Source: Mycteria americana (Eukaryota; Chordata; Aves; Ciconiiformes; Ciconiidae). Taken from it: a stretch of DNA of 64,000 nt. Position 1 is the first letter of the stretch. Each line of letters starts with the position of its first letter. The DNA is taken from NCBI RefSeq assembly GCF_035582795.1, contig NC_134365.1, positions 137,791,077 through 137,855,076 of the forward strand, written 5' to 3'. Under the pieces are notes generated by a model that was not told the origin of the DNA, searched no databases, and saw only the letters and a program-made list of their open reading frames with translations. Of this stretch, positions 12,401 through 23,360 are shown piece by piece. The position numbers and the translations under genes were made by a program.

Positions 12401-15400
12401 CGGTTTGAGAAGCCTCAGTAGAGGACACAATAATGATTAATGTATAGCTGAAGAGAGCCTGCTCAATGGAACAGTGCATGGTCTCACCTACCATTCATGA
12501 CCTGATGAGTCCAAACTACCCAGTCCTTCACAGGTTCATGACCAGATCTCCCCATGACCCTAGGTGTTTGCTGTTTGGCAGTAGGGTAGGAGAGAGATAC
12601 TCTCCTTTCCTCTCAGTTTCTGCCCTGTGGTGGCACTGGTGAAAAAGAGAAGGCTATTCATGCTTCCCTAGTGTGAGCATGCCGGAGCAGGCCAGAGAGT
12701 AGGTCCTGCCATCGCTGTTGGCTCAGAGTTGGGCATAAGGAATAGAAATTTCTCAGCTGAGCTAAGATTCTGCCATAGAAGTTCAGCTTCTGCCACGATT
12801 CAGGCTGCCATGGACATTAGGTTAACACAAAATTATGTCTTCAGCAACAGAGTCATACAGGAGCAGCAGAAAAACTGAAAAAAGGTAAATTTCTGCTGAC
12901 AACTAGGTGAAGTTAAAATTATTAAATGTATGGTGGACCGCATCCCCAAATATATCAGAACAAGGGATTCTTATATGAAAACTGGTGTGTTGCAGAGACT
13001 TTTCCTTTCTGGCTCCTTGTCACCTTGAAGAACAATATTAAAAGACCTCAGAAAAACAAGACTTATTGCGAAGGATAAATGGTTCTCAGAGAGAACCTTT
13101 AGTAGTGTAGTCAGAATCCCTTCAGTTATATTGTGCATTCAGAAGAGTTGCATGAATTTGTGAAACCCCTTTCTGTTTTCAAAAAACAAAATTCAACAAA
13201 CAATAGATGAGAAATGCTGTTGGGGAAAGACTCTGGGCAGGTACTGGAGGTCTGTGAATAGTTTAAGCCCTGTCACAACCTTCCATGTGGTATGGGCTGA
13301 GTTATTTTATCCCCTGAACCTAGGCAACCTCTTTGGTAAAACTGGAGAATAAAGTTGCTACCTAAAGCCCATACGTGCCCTCTGTGTAGTATCATGGCTC
13401 TGTATGTCTGTATAGCGCCTAACTCAAAGGGAGTCTTTGAACATTTCAAATAAGTGTAATATAAATAAATTATCCTAAATAGCTGTGATTTTTCTAGCTA
13501 AAATACTCATTTGTGCTTTATATCAGGCTGAAAGACAGTATTTCCCCCCCTCTGTTTTCAAAATAACTGAGCTTGAGCAATTCCCCTCAATATGGTGTAA
13601 ACTACACGCTCTTATCATCATACCACCAGTGATATGGCTCGTTGCTGCCTGCCTATGGTCACTTGGCATCCTTTCTGTCTCATGCTCTTGTTGTCCTTTT
13701 AGTTGTTATGCTCCTTTTCACTTCTCTCCGTTTCCCTACTCTGCCTTTACATAGAGCTTTTCCTCAGAGCAGATTCATCTGTCATTGAACTCTAACCCTC
13801 CTTTCACATCAATGACATCTGTAGGCAGGGGCAGGGGAGTGAGAGAGAGGGTAACCAAGTATATATTTCTTCCATCTACTGTTGCAAAGACTGGAGAGGT
13901 AAAAGGGATGGTCTGGGCTATTTGGCTTCTCAAAAGAAGAGACAGACATCAGAGAAGAGAATTTCGAAAGTACTCATCTCTTTTTTAGGCACCAAAGTAT
14001 CTAACCAGGTTGTCTAAGACTTCAGCATGTCCAGTAATGAGTTTTCTTGGAAACCTGGACAGAGCTGACGTAATGGCAGCTCTGTTGCCTAGTAAGCTGT
14101 GTTGGAAATCTGGCCCCAAGGACGGTGTTGACTTCTCATAAATCTGGCATTTTGTCTTTATTGGCCTTTAAAGTACTAGTTAAATACCTTGGTTCAGTTA
14201 AGCCCAAAAGCACGTGCTTCAGGCTGTTCATGCTCAGGGTGGCAGGGAAGCTCATGATTGGCCTATAATGGAGTTTCAGTAATGAGTTAGACTCATGCGT
14301 CATTTCTTGAACTGGAAGATTTTCTTAATTAGGTCTTCACTGACTCTATGGTGAGCTGGATCAGACACACTGTCTCCCAGTCTTATGTTTGTTCTCCTGT
14401 CATCACAGCAATAGGACACCTCCATCTCTGATAATAGATTTGGCACATACCCAGGGCAGGACCATCCTCTGCTGTCTATGCTGGGCTTCACTGAAGTCCA
14501 CCCCTACCCCCAAAATCCCATCTGCAACAGAGGCCATAAACATTTGCCTTGAGAAGAGTGAGAACAGAGTAACGGCACACAATGCTTCCCTCTATCACTC
14601 TCCCAGCATCTAATTTGCAGCTGGGGGAGTGCAAATTAGAGCCCTTCATGAGCTGGATTTGGTCTTCATGTATTGGGTAACCCACAATGTTTTCTCTTCC
14701 CTTAACTTGTTGAATCTCCCCTTGGACTTATAGAAATTTTTAGGTTCTCTGAATTCCTATGGCAACGAGTTCCACACATCTCCTACTCCTCTCGTTTCTT
14801 TTAAATCTGCTCCTTAGTATCTTCTTTTATGTTCTGCCCCCACAGTTTTTGTATTAAAGAACACTCCTTTTATCACAGTAAGAGCAGATACAGCAGCCAG
14901 AGGTCAGAGTTTTCCATGACTCCCCCCCACATTTATTTTTAGCAAGTCTGTAATGCCAAGAATCTCCCAAAGGCCAATAAAATTTTATTATTGTTAATAT
15001 TGCTGTTATTAGCAGTTACACCAAGGCAGGTTGTTATGATTGTCCTGAGTCAGATTGTTACAGTACATGTTGTGGGATAGGAAGAAGCAGTGGAGCTGAC
15101 CTTTGAGTTTCTTATCCTCTGAAACCGCTGATGCTGCAGGCTGTAAAGTACAGCAGGTTTTTCAACTATGAACTAGTAGATCTCAAGGTCAGAATAAATC
15201 TGGAATTAAAGGAACATTGTGACATATTTCTGTATTACATCTTCTTGTGGTTGTATTTTTAGATAATTTTATTCAGCAACTGTTTTAATATGCTTTTGGT
15301 GAGAACTGGAGCCCAGAAAAGTGAAAGCCATGCAATTGTTTGATCTAGAAAACAAAAGTATAAAATACTGGGTAGGAAGGTGGCTGTTAATGGAGTTTGA

Positions 15401-16131
15401 GCTAAAAATGCAGATTTGCAGCATTAAAAGTACCTAACTTCTGGAGAAGATCATCAAGGAGTGTGAGGGCACTCAAGTCTCCGTCATTGGAGGCTGTAGT
15501 CTAAAGCTGATCTGTTTCTAAAAAGTATGTTTTAATTTGTCCACATCATGGGGTGAAATCTATGACATACATAACAGGGTCAGACTAGATGCTTAGGTCA
15601 GTCCTTCCTGACATAAAGCAAAAACAGATTTAGAGATTTTTTTCCATTTTTGTTTTGCACCAACTTTTCCTTCTGCACCCTCCAGTCATTTTACAGAACA
15701 AGGAGCTGAAGAAATATTTATAACATATTTACAACATGTTTACTCTAGGTTTTCTGATTCCCAATCCTAACCTCAAACCACTAAACCAGGGCTTCCAATC
15801 TGTGGGCCTCCCACCTTCCATGACATATTTGCAACAGCAAAGAGGTGCACCAGATTATGCCTTTCAGACATAACCTATGATAAACTGACTAAATGTGCTG
15901 TTTTCTGTGTGTGGAATTGTGGTGGAGTGCTGCAGGTCAACAGAATAAGATTATTTTCTCTTCCTTGTTTTTAGAAAGAATAAAGAGTCAACAGAGAGAG
16001 AAAATTTAGAAGAGAAAGGTGAAGTGACAGCAACAGTAGAAAATGGGATTCCTTGCGAAACGCTGGATTTAAAAGCAGGCCACATTAATGGAGTCTTTGC
16101 AGCAGATGATGAACGGTTCACGTCCTTATGA
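1..16131 (+). CDS. CLTRN: Collectrin (CLTRN/TMEM27), 3' part of gene, spliced
   Basis: Collectrin is a single-pass type I membrane glycoprotein related to the C-terminal part of ACE2 but without a peptidase domain. It chaperones B0AT1-type neutral amino-acid transporters to the apical membrane of kidney tubule and is also described in islet exocytosis (family knowledge). Exons seen: 1404-1489, 8913-9029, 11770-11964 and 15975-16131, all with AG acceptors, GT donors for the internal ones, and matching phases. The joined frame has no stop until TGA 16129-16131. Visible features are the YAWDANEEYLF collectrin motif, two N-V-T sequons in exon 4, one hydrophobic helix in exon 5 (PVWLIVFGVVLC onward) and a charged cytoplasmic tail ending in FTSL. 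The signal-peptide exon and most or all of exon 2 lie left of the window, with a possible exon 2 tail at 1-14. ACE2 follows 11 kb downstream on the same strand. Identity is firm; the 5' end is absent. Confidence 0.94.
15..1403 (+). other. CLTRN intron 2 (mostly unannotated)
   Basis: Non-coding, AT-rich sequence upstream of exon 3. Short open frames are present, but none resembles a known protein and none has paired splice sites. I see no recognisable repeat. Confidence 0.7.
1404..1489 (+). CDS. CLTRN: CLTRN exon 3
   Basis: 86 bases, starts in phase 0 after ttccttta-cag and ends before gtaagc. It encodes YAWDANEEYLFKAMVAFAMR and eight further residues, the paralogue of ACE2 exon 15. It ends two bases into a codon (CA), completed by A of exon 4 to give Gln. 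Confidence 0.93.
1696..2258 (+). mobile_element. Solo LTR of an endogenous retrovirus (ERVL-like), with target duplication
   Basis: The LTR spans 1701-2253. It begins TGTTCTGGTTTCAG and ends CCACAACA (TG...CA termini) and is flanked by perfect 5-base direct repeats TGATG (1696-1700 and 2254-2258). A 5-base duplication fits ERVL-class integration. There are no gag, pol or env remnants, so this is a recombined solo LTR. A polyA-type hexamer ATTAAA lies at 2129-2134. The element is related along most of its length to the LTR at 20029-20623. Family assignment comes from recollection of bird LTRs; the boundaries are read directly. Confidence 0.88.
6384..6415. repeat. (GA)16 microsatellite
   Basis: Uninterrupted GA dinucleotide, 16 units, in CLTRN intron 3; likely polymorphic. 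Confidence 0.97.
7180..7640. promoter_or_regulatory. CpG-dense, Sp1-box-bearing block inside CLTRN intron 3
   Basis: GC content and CpG density rise sharply against the AT-rich intron, most strongly at 7321-7440. Two GGGCGGGGGC boxes are at 7370-7379 and 7390-7399. This looks like a small CpG island or promoter-like element. No first exon of a known gene was recognised beside it. Its activity is inference. Confidence 0.5.
8913..9029 (+). CDS. CLTRN: CLTRN exon 4
   Basis: 117 bases between catccacag and gtacaa. It encodes the ISNVLLCNVTDRVSFWFVVT segment, including two N-V-T glycosylation sequons, and ends ...EAAI(R). Length and phase are identical to ACE2 exon 16. Confidence 0.95.
9030..11769 (+). 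other. CLTRN intron 4
   Basis: 2.7 kb of AT-rich sequence between exons 4 and 5. No repeat family, RNA gene or coding segment is recognised. Confidence 0.75.
11770..11964 (+). CDS. CLTRN: CLTRN exon 5 (juxtamembrane and transmembrane)
   Basis: 195 bases, beginning with G that completes the Arg codon, then MNRNRINSAFLLSD. It contains the proline-rich juxtamembrane stretch and the single membrane helix and ends in a basic IQQHKK stop-transfer. Length and phase match ACE2 exon 17. Donor gtaagc. Confidence 0.95.
13290..13470 (+). mobile_element. MIR-like ancient SINE remnant
   Basis: The order of diverged blocks (ctttggtaaaactggagaataa, then gttgctacct, then gtatagcgcctaactcaaagg, ending in ataaataaat) follows the MIR consensus with substantial divergence. 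The call rests on pattern memory and boundaries are approximate. Confidence 0.45.
14609..14640. repeat. Perfect inverted repeat with 11-base arms
   Basis: TCTAATTTGCA (14609-14619) and its exact reverse complement (14630-14640) are separated by 10 bases. The arms contain an ATTTGCA core resembling half of a POU octamer. Confidence 0.9.
15545..15625 (+). mobile_element. Old CR1/L3-type LINE 3'-end fragment
   Basis: The string gggtcagactagatgctta followed by gtccttcctgacataaag resembles the conserved tail '...ggactagatgatc...gtcccttctgacctta...' of old sauropsid CR1/L3 elements. It is short and diverged. Confidence 0.45.
15680..15800 (-). mobile_element. Possible MIR-like SINE fragment
   Basis: cattttacagaacaaggagctgaag, then ctgattcccaatcctaacctc and aaaccactaaacca, is in the order of a reverse-oriented MIR. 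It is diverged and tentative. Confidence 0.35.
15975..16131 (+). CDS. CLTRN: CLTRN exon 6 (cytoplasmic tail and stop)
   Basis: Acceptor gtttttag. The exon encodes a Glu/Lys-rich tail with VENGIPCETLDLKAGHINGVF, the conserved collectrin tail pattern, then DDERFTSL and TGA at 16129-16131. It is 157 bases (1 + 52 codons). Confidence 0.93.
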
Positions 16132-16351
16132 AATGCTGCCATTGCTATCTGGCAGTTTTTTGAAAGACTCCTATGCCTACCTTATCTCGTCACTACTCCT
16201 GAATGTCAAACGTGAAGACAAGAAAAATGTCCTTTCACTTAATTTCCCTTGAGACAACCTTTTGCTGATAACACATACACTCGAACCTCCATTACAAAGC
16301 TTTTGTTCATGAGCAAAGCAAATGAGAAGACCTCAAATGACATCCATTAAA
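16132..16351 (+). other. CLTRN: CLTRN 3' UTR, minimal extent to first polyA-type hexamer
   Basis: The sequence after the stop is non-coding and AT-rich. An ATTAAA hexamer at 16346-16351 is followed by a GT-rich stretch (gatgtgtgg), giving a possible short 3' UTR of about 240 bases. Alternative hexamers AATAAA lie at 16939-16944 and 18369-18374. Which is used cannot be told from the sequence. Confidence 0.45.
16346..16351 (+). terminator. Candidate polyadenylation signal ATTAAA (CLTRN)
   Basis: The common variant hexamer, 215 bases past the CLTRN stop, with GT-rich sequence downstream. Confidence 0.4.
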
Positions 16352-16938
16352 GATTTCCAGAAGATGTGTGGCAAAACAGGGTTGAAACCTGCCTTGTGTC
16401 AGGCGTTTAATTTTGAATGATTATTTAAATATGTCTATTGCTTGTTTTTCCCTGATGTAAGTGTGAAACTGCATTATTCCTGTATGTCACTGGGGAGATA
16501 ATCTATCATTGTCAATTCTTGCTGGGCTTTCTTTCAAGCCATATGCAAAAGTTTCTCTGTAAAATGACTTCCGTTTGCTGATGTGCAGTATGCCTTTGGA
16601 TGGAATAGCGATCAGTGCATGAAAGTTTTAATTTACCGAGGAAAAAAAGGCAAGCTTTTACAGCCTCCGTAAGAGCAGGTTAAAAGCCGCTGGGTCATCT
16701 GTAGCTTTAGGACTACCAGGGATCTGGTACTAAAAATGTTTTTCACTTAACAGTCAAAGTCACAGATTACATGACCTGGAAATTAAAAGTTGCAAAAGTT
16801 TGAAATTTGTTGAAATTACAAGTTGCAACAAAGGGCAGATTTTCCAAAGGTACAGTCTGTGGTTAGTGGCCCAGCTCTCATTAAATCTATGAGGGCATTT
16901 CACAGCTCTTTGAAAAAATCTTCCTTACATTTCTTAAC

Positions 16939-16944
16939 AATAAA
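16939..16944 (+). terminator. Candidate polyadenylation signal AATAAA (CLTRN, distal)
   Basis: Canonical hexamer about 810 bases past the CLTRN stop in ttcttaacaataaaactgg. It is an alternative to the 16346 site for a longer 3' UTR. Confidence 0.35.
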
Positions 16945-16984
16945 ACTGGAGCAGATTTCCAAGACAGCAAACCCAGGGTCAGCT

Positions 16985-17028
16985 TGTGACACCTTCATGT
17001 GACACCTTCAAGTCTTCATGTGACACCT
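16985..17028. repeat. Short tandem repeat, 13-base unit
   Basis: TGTGACACCTTCA occurs twice back to back (16985-16997 and 16998-17010), then again in part after 8 bases (17019-17028). Confidence 0.9.
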
Positions 17029-17694
17029 GGATAGCTTTTGAAAAGATTCAGTGCTTGAAACACCAGCTGCTGGGCTTGATGCACCCAACCTGAATGAGAG
17101 CGCGTAGGTGCTGGTAAGTTGGCAGAGACCGTTCAGACCTGTGTTTCCTATTTGTGTGGCTGGGAGTTGAGAGCATCAAATGGTGCCAGACCCTGAACTG
17201 CATTGTTGGATTACTTTGAAGTCAGCCGTACATACAGACTGTGCTATCTGTGCCCTAAACCCGTTCCCACTTAAATCAGTGATAAAAGTCGTACTGATTT
17301 CAGAAGAACTGGGCCCCGGTAAAGGGGAGTTGTATGTGTGATTAACTGCACATAGAGAATGGAATTGTGTTGAAGCAGTATATGGTATCAGCAGTCACCA
17401 AACAGCTGCCCGCATCAGTGGAGGCAGGATTTGACGATTAGCCATACTGTTTTCAGTGTCATGTTTGGAGGCAGTATTAGAAAACCCATTTACTTATTAG
17501 GGTTACTCCATCTGACTCCTCACCAACAGGAATAGGGTAAACCAGGGTAAAAGCTGCTTGTAAAGGACCCTGAAGTGTCCTGAACGGTACAAAGGTTTCT
17601 TGTCTCCCAGGGTACAAATCCTTCAGGATTTCGGCTGTATCAAGCACCTTTGGCTTTCCATTTGTCTCAATGCTGGCTCTTGAGTATGGGGTGA

Positions 17695-17800
17695 GCAGGA
17701 GGGGAGGAACGGGGAGGGGAAGGGGAAGCAGCAGGGCAAAGGGAGGAAGCTGAGTGGGGAAAGCCCGAGGCTAGGGGAGGTGGGGAGAGGAGGGCTAAAT
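17695..17800 (+). other. Polypurine tract with G-quadruplex motif
   Basis: More than 100 bases of mostly purine on the + strand. Four GGGG runs at 17701-17704, 17711-17714, 17716-17719 and 17722-17725, with loops of 6, 1 and 2, satisfy the usual G4 pattern. It lies about 1.6 kb past the CLTRN stop. Confidence 0.75.
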
Positions 17801-18368
17801 GCAAAATAAAACTATGGAACCCACTGATCATTTGCCTCACATGGTCTCGTCTGTCACAGTTGTCTTTGATGTCCTGCTGGTGGGTCCCTCTGGACAAGGA
17901 CTGCATCTTCTCTGTGTCCCCGAGGGTGTGCTGCTCCATTCTGGAAAAGGATTAATGAAGTCATTTATTAGTGATAATATCTCAGTGCTTCAAAATTACC
18001 ATCCACAACATGGAGATGTATTTCTCACAGGGATGTCAAAGATTAAGCTTACCACTGTTTAAGATCATTTGGAGGGAAGATATAGAGTACAGTGCTATTA
18101 TTGCTTCTTCAGTCATTGCTCCAAGGTCTTTCACTCAGGCAGAGTTTTATTGCGGTAATTCAGATCCCATCATTTCTAAACCTTCACACTTTTCACATTC
18201 TTTGTATGACAGCTACACTGCAGTATGACCATAATGGATTGCTGTAACTGCAGCACCTCTGCAAGAACCCATGAAAGATTTCGGTGAGAATAGCTTGGCG
18301 GTGCAAGAGCAACCTCGAGCTACCGATTAAGAATTACTGTTATCCTGTATCGTACTATATGATACTGA

Positions 18369-18374
18369 AATAAA
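18369..18374 (+). terminator. Distal AATAAA hexamer
   Basis: In gatactgaaataaaattcac, 2.2 kb past the CLTRN stop. A weak candidate for a very distal CLTRN polyA site, or chance in AT-rich DNA. Confidence 0.2.
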
Positions 18375-20023
18375 ATTCACTTGATATGAAAAAGGGCCAA
18401 GCATATCTGAGCTTACTTCTCAAGGCCTGAGTGAAGGTTCAATTCAGCCCATGGCACTGGCCAGCAATTTGAAAATAGATTGAAAGCCTCTGAACAAAAC
18501 ATTATGTGATGTGGGCTGGCTCTGGTGGTAAGTATTTAATCACTGACTTCCTCCCAGCTCACCTTTTAGCTGCGTAATTACTTTACAGCAGTTTGGTGTA
18601 ATTTTCTGCTAATAATGATATGGGAGCATACATCTTGCTTGCCTCTCTGCTGACAGAAAATGGCTTGAGAGAAGCAACTGATACATGAACGGGCAGATAT
18701 CACACTTAGCAATGCTTTGGAGTAAGTGTTGGTATTAGCTCTTTCACTGAAATAGGTACCACAAACCCGGTTAATCAAGGGCACAGTGCTAGAGAAGAAA
18801 TAAATCTCTTTTCTAGTCTCTTTGTGCAGCAGGATCGTATTAAAAAACAAAGAGCACTTTGATTTGGTAAAGCCTGTCCTCCAGAGCCCACAAATGGTAC
18901 AACGGCAATTTATATCTCTTGAGGATCTGGCCCAGATGTTTTATGTAACTTCGTAATTTTTGCTTTTTTTCTCTAAACCACCTGCCATTGAACGACCTGA
19001 TAATAAACAGGAAAGTGAGTAACAAGCAATATAAACTATACAGTAAACTACTTCCTAAAAACAATGAGTTGGTTCTGCTTTCAGTTACGTTTGTGCTGTG
19101 CCAATGAATTTCAACAAAGGAACATGGTGTGCCTGAGACTGAACTGTTTCATTTTCAAGAGCTGCATTTGAGAAAAGAGAGGAGAAAAGAAAATTCAATT
19201 AAGTGAAGCAATAAAGCCAGAGAAGTTCTGTTTGAAGAAAATCTGCAATGTTTATCACTAGCTCCACATCCCCAGCGAGTCGACATTTCAGGAAGGACGC
19301 TGCAGTTCTGTTCATCTTACTTGAGAGAGAGTATTGATGTCTAGGCTAGAATGAGCACAAATCATGCATGAGTAAGTTGTTTACACTGTCAGTCATTAGC
19401 TACACATTTGGAGTGCTGGAGAACGTCAGGAACGCTGCAGTGCCCTCCTTAAATTAGGGACCGAGTCGGTTGTGACACAACCATTTGCTGTGTGCAACCT
19501 TCAGGATTGTATCGACCACAGGCTGGTTTTGTAAATGAGATTAGTAATCCTTGTTTATCAATATTTATTTAGGGAAGATTGCAAACAAAAAAGGGCAGAT
19601 GCTGAAGTCCTTACTCGAGCCATTCTGCCACTTGCTTTAAGGAAAGCTAACCACTCTGTCCTGCAAGCTGATGCTTACTCTGTGTTGGAGAAAACTAGAT
19701 GGAAGTTTGTTCTGTCACATCAGCATTTGCCTCTTCTCTTCCAGGACAGCGTACAAAGTCTCGAGAGAGTCTGTCTGTGGTACTCTCCTCCAAACATCTC
19801 CCTGTTAGCCCACCTTGAAGTCTGGTACTCACAATTGGACCCAGTGTTCCCTTAGGGCTCCGCCGGTGCTGAAGAGCCTGGTGGGATGACCTCATGGGCC
19901 TCTTGCAGATTATATGCTCCTATTTGTTTGTCTAGGTATGACATTTGCTTCTGTCGCGCTGACCTTCATGGAGAACACTTTCCTGGCTATGCCTTCGTAA
20001 AGGGACATCTTTGTTCTGCATTT

Positions 20024-20628
20024 TGAGGTGTGCTGGTTTTGTCTGGGATAGAGTTAATTTTCTTCACAGTAGCTAGTATGGGGCTATGTTTTGGGTTTGT
20101 GCTGAAAACAGAGTTGATAATACAGAGATGTTTTAGCTATTGCTGAGCAGTGCTGACACAGAGCCAAGGCCTTTTCTGCTCCTCACCCCACCCCACCAGC
20201 GAGCAGGCTGGGGGGGCACAAGGAGTTGGGAGGGGACACAGCTGGGACAGCTGACCCCAACTGACCAAAGGGATATCCCATACCATATGGCATCATGCTC
20301 AGCACATACAGCTGGGGGAAGAAGAAGGAAGGGGGGGACGTTTGGGGTGATGGCGTTTGTCTTCCCACGTAACCATTACGCGTGACGGAGCCCTGCTTTC
20401 CTGGAGATGGCTGAACACCTGCCTGCCCATGGGAAGGAGTGAATGAATTCCTTGCTTTGCTTTGCTTGTACGCACGGCTTTTGCTTTCCCTATTAAACCG
20501 TCTTCATCTCAACCCATGAGTTTTCTCACTTTTACCCTTCCGATTCTCTCCCCCATCCTATTGTGGAGGGAGTGAGCCAGCGGCTGTGTGGGGCTTAGCT
20601 GCCTGCCAGGTTAAATCGCGACATGAGG
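20024..20628 (+). mobile_element. Second solo LTR of the same ERVL-like family
   Basis: The LTR spans 20029-20623. It begins TGTGCTGGTTTTGTCTGGGA and ends TCGCGACA. Perfect 5-base target duplications TGAGG lie at 20024-20028 and 20624-20628. It aligns block by block with the 1701-2253 LTR (gatagagttaattttctt near the start; tctcaacccatgagtttt; agtgagccagcggctgtgtgg near the end) but is about 40 bases longer. ATTAAA lies at 20492-20497. No internal viral genes. Confidence 0.88.
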
Positions 20629-20957
20629 GAAGACATAGCTGAAGCCAGTTCACTGTTTCTGCCGTTGTTCGCAAAAGAGAACGGTGAAGTGGGCGCAAGG
20701 AGCCTCAGGGCAGGATTCAAGTCTTGTTCCTTCATCACTGTGAGAATGAAATAATTCCAAAATTAATACAAATCATGGCATTAGCACAGGATCTTCTAGT
20801 CTGCTAATTTGGTTCCAAGAACTGGGCATCAATTTTGACCAAGCAAGGAGCGTTATCACTTGACAGAAAGAGTTTTTCATGGGTAACCTCCCACATGTGG
20901 GAAAACAAAAGAAATTACTTTAAAGCTTAGGGCAGAAGTGCAACAAAGACTTAAAAT

Positions 20958-20981
20958 AACTCCCAGTGAAAAGTGGGAGTT
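20958..20981. repeat. Small inverted repeat (8-base arms)
   Basis: AACTCCCA at 20958-20965 and TGGGAGTT at 20974-20981, with an 8-base loop. Probably chance. Confidence 0.7.
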
Positions 20982-22379
20982 TTTAGATGTGTTTCTAGAT
21001 ACTCTTAAAAACAGGGCTCAGATGCCCTCAGAAATTTGGTCAGTTCAACAGTGCAGTAACCTGTGACTCATGAAATGAGCTGTTTTAAATGCGCCAAGTT
21101 TTTACAGAAAATGCATTGACCAACTGTCCACAATCCATTAGCAATGAGCAATCTGTGCTTGGTTTTCTATGAGCAGTTCCTTTTGGCCTCTCGTGGTTTT
21201 TGTTTCCTTTTAATGTGGCGTGCAAGAAGGGATGTGTGCAACGGAGTGACACCGCAGCTTCCTACGCTACCGGACAATTGCTAATGAAAAATTTGCACTG
21301 TTAGATATGCCTAATTTGACGGACTGAACTTGCTAGTTTTCAAATCACATAAAGCTAAAGTGCGTTGACAGTGATGAGTGATACACACTTGCCAGCACAA
21401 ATGTGTCAGTATATTCAGTTTTGTGAATACATGTGGATGCACTTAGCATAATGCATTTGTATTTCAGCTGGATATTCTGTGGCTGGATTGATGTTTGCAT
21501 TTCTGCCCAAGGTAAAACGGTGCAGAGGAATTCCAGCTATATAGCATGGGTTCACCTTTGTTCTCAGTAAAGTCGGCAGCTTCAATGGGAAATGAATTTG
21601 ACTTAAGATCAACAAGAAAAGTTTGATTTTGCTAGTCTGTCCTTTTCCTTTCTACTGTGTTTCCCTTTCCCTTAGAGGTGGCAATCTGAAGCTGTCAAAG
21701 CATCTTATTAGCTACAGCAATGGCTAAATAGAAAACATTTAATTTTGGAGAAATCGTGAGAGTGTTCTGGCATTATCTCTCTATCAGCTTCTGCCGCTCT
21801 CCTATCATTTAGATTCTAATTGCTACAGATTACAGTGTTTAGCTTTTATCAGTTGTAGACCAACAGGAATTTTAGACTTTGGACTAATGTTCTCTATGAT
21901 ATTATATCTAAATGACACTGTAGATGCTGATGTGTAGACACATGGTCACTGTAAAATGAACTGGGACCACTCACTCCTGCCTCAGTAAAACTGAAATGAG
22001 AAGCACGGGTTGCCTAGATGAAAAGCTGTGTTTCACAGGACCAATACCCTTCCCTTCACTGGTGAGGGGAGGTGACTTTTTGTAATGGACAAGGTGTAAG
22101 GAATACAGAATATTGTGCCCCTGAATGGTTCCCTCTCCTCTGTCTCCTTAACATATGTTCTTGATTTTGACTGTGGCCTTCAGTAATGCAAACTGTGATA
22201 CTTTACGATATCCTAATTTAACCTGCCGATTTGTACACTCATCTGCCTTCCTGAAAATCATTCAGCTTCAATGCTTTCTCCTAAACCTTGCAAAACCACT
22301 TTGTTTTCCTGATGCTTCGGGCAACTGACAGCATTTTTACACAGCTCCTGATGTTGTCCTCGGATCTGGGACTTGCCCC

Positions 22380-23360
22380 TGCCCATGGGGCACTTGCCTC
22401 CTTGGCGATCCTGAGCACGCTTTGACCTGGGGAACAGCCACCAGCCTGCGCCTCCCTTGGAGTGCGAAGGAGGGGGCAGAGGTGACAGCTTCTCTTTAGG
22501 TCTGAAACACAGGGAACGAAGCAGGAGGTTACGGAGGGATACGGAGTAGTTGTCCACGGCACTGGACATTTCTGCAGAGGAAGAGCCAGCTAAGCCCAAA
22601 CTGCTGATGCTCGAGCCGAGGCTGGCTGCTGGTATGTGCCTTTTGCACTGGATCTGGTCCCGGGTGGCTCAGAGGTTGGACAGGATGGGCTGTGCCTACT
22701 TGCAGAGGAGCAGAGATGTCTGTCCTCCTTGCTACCACGCGGCTCTGCTCCCCACTTAGAGAGCAGAAACGAGGATCTCACGAAAGCCCCTTCTCGTAGG
22801 AGGGCTCCCAGCATGGGGAAAGCCCCCGTTGCATGGGCTGAGGGCAGCTGGTGAGCCAGGGAGGGCTGTCATCCGAGAGAAGGCGGATGTCACGCATGCA
22901 GAAGAGTTAGTCATGTGGGAAAAAGGCAGCTCGGGGGATTAAAAGGACTATTTGCCCAGCCCCCAGTTTGAAGCACGAGAAAGAGGGAGAGGATCTGGGG
23001 TTGCCCCCCGGCGATGCCCAGGTGCAGCTGCGGCAGCGCAGCCCATCTCCAAGCGCGTCTGCTGTATCAGGGCGATGTGCGGAGGGGCTGAAGCCACGCC
23101 TGGGGCGTCCGCTGCCTCCACAAAGCCACTTTGCGGGGAGTCCTCAGAGCAAGGATTTGCCAGGTATTTAACCGATGTGAGCAGCTCTTTGGCAAACGGC
23201 AGAGGAGTGGCAGAGAGTGGGGCAGCCGCAGCCCTGCGCAGGCAGTGGGGTGGCTGTCCTGTGGCAGCTTGTCCTCCCTGGCGATGCTCCAGGCCAGGCA
23301 GCCCCGGTGCCGTGCAGCCACAGCCCTTCAGAGCCCCTCTCTGCAAATCGATCACTGAGT
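22380..23360. promoter_or_regulatory. GC-rich, island-like block upstream of ACE2
   Basis: About 1 kb of raised GC and CpG, strongest at 22950-23340, in otherwise AT-rich intergenic DNA 3.5-4.5 kb 5' of the ACE2 TATA box. Both strands are open for over 400 bases here (about 22948-23362), which GC-richness alone can produce. It could be an unannotated promoter, first exon or enhancer; no protein similarity is recognised. Confidence 0.4.

Larger units (their letters stand above)
11965..15974 (+). other. CLTRN intron 5
   Basis: 4.0 kb. It contains MIR-like SINE remnants (about 13290-13470 and 15680-15800), a perfect inverted repeat (14609-14640) and an old CR1-type 3' end (about 15545-15625). 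Otherwise it is unremarkable. Confidence 0.75.

Noticed and set aside
18840-19064. Hydrophobic 74-codon frame on the - strand resembling a membrane peptide
   Set aside because: AT-rich intergenic DNA readily gives Leu/Phe/Tyr-rich frames; no family or splice context.
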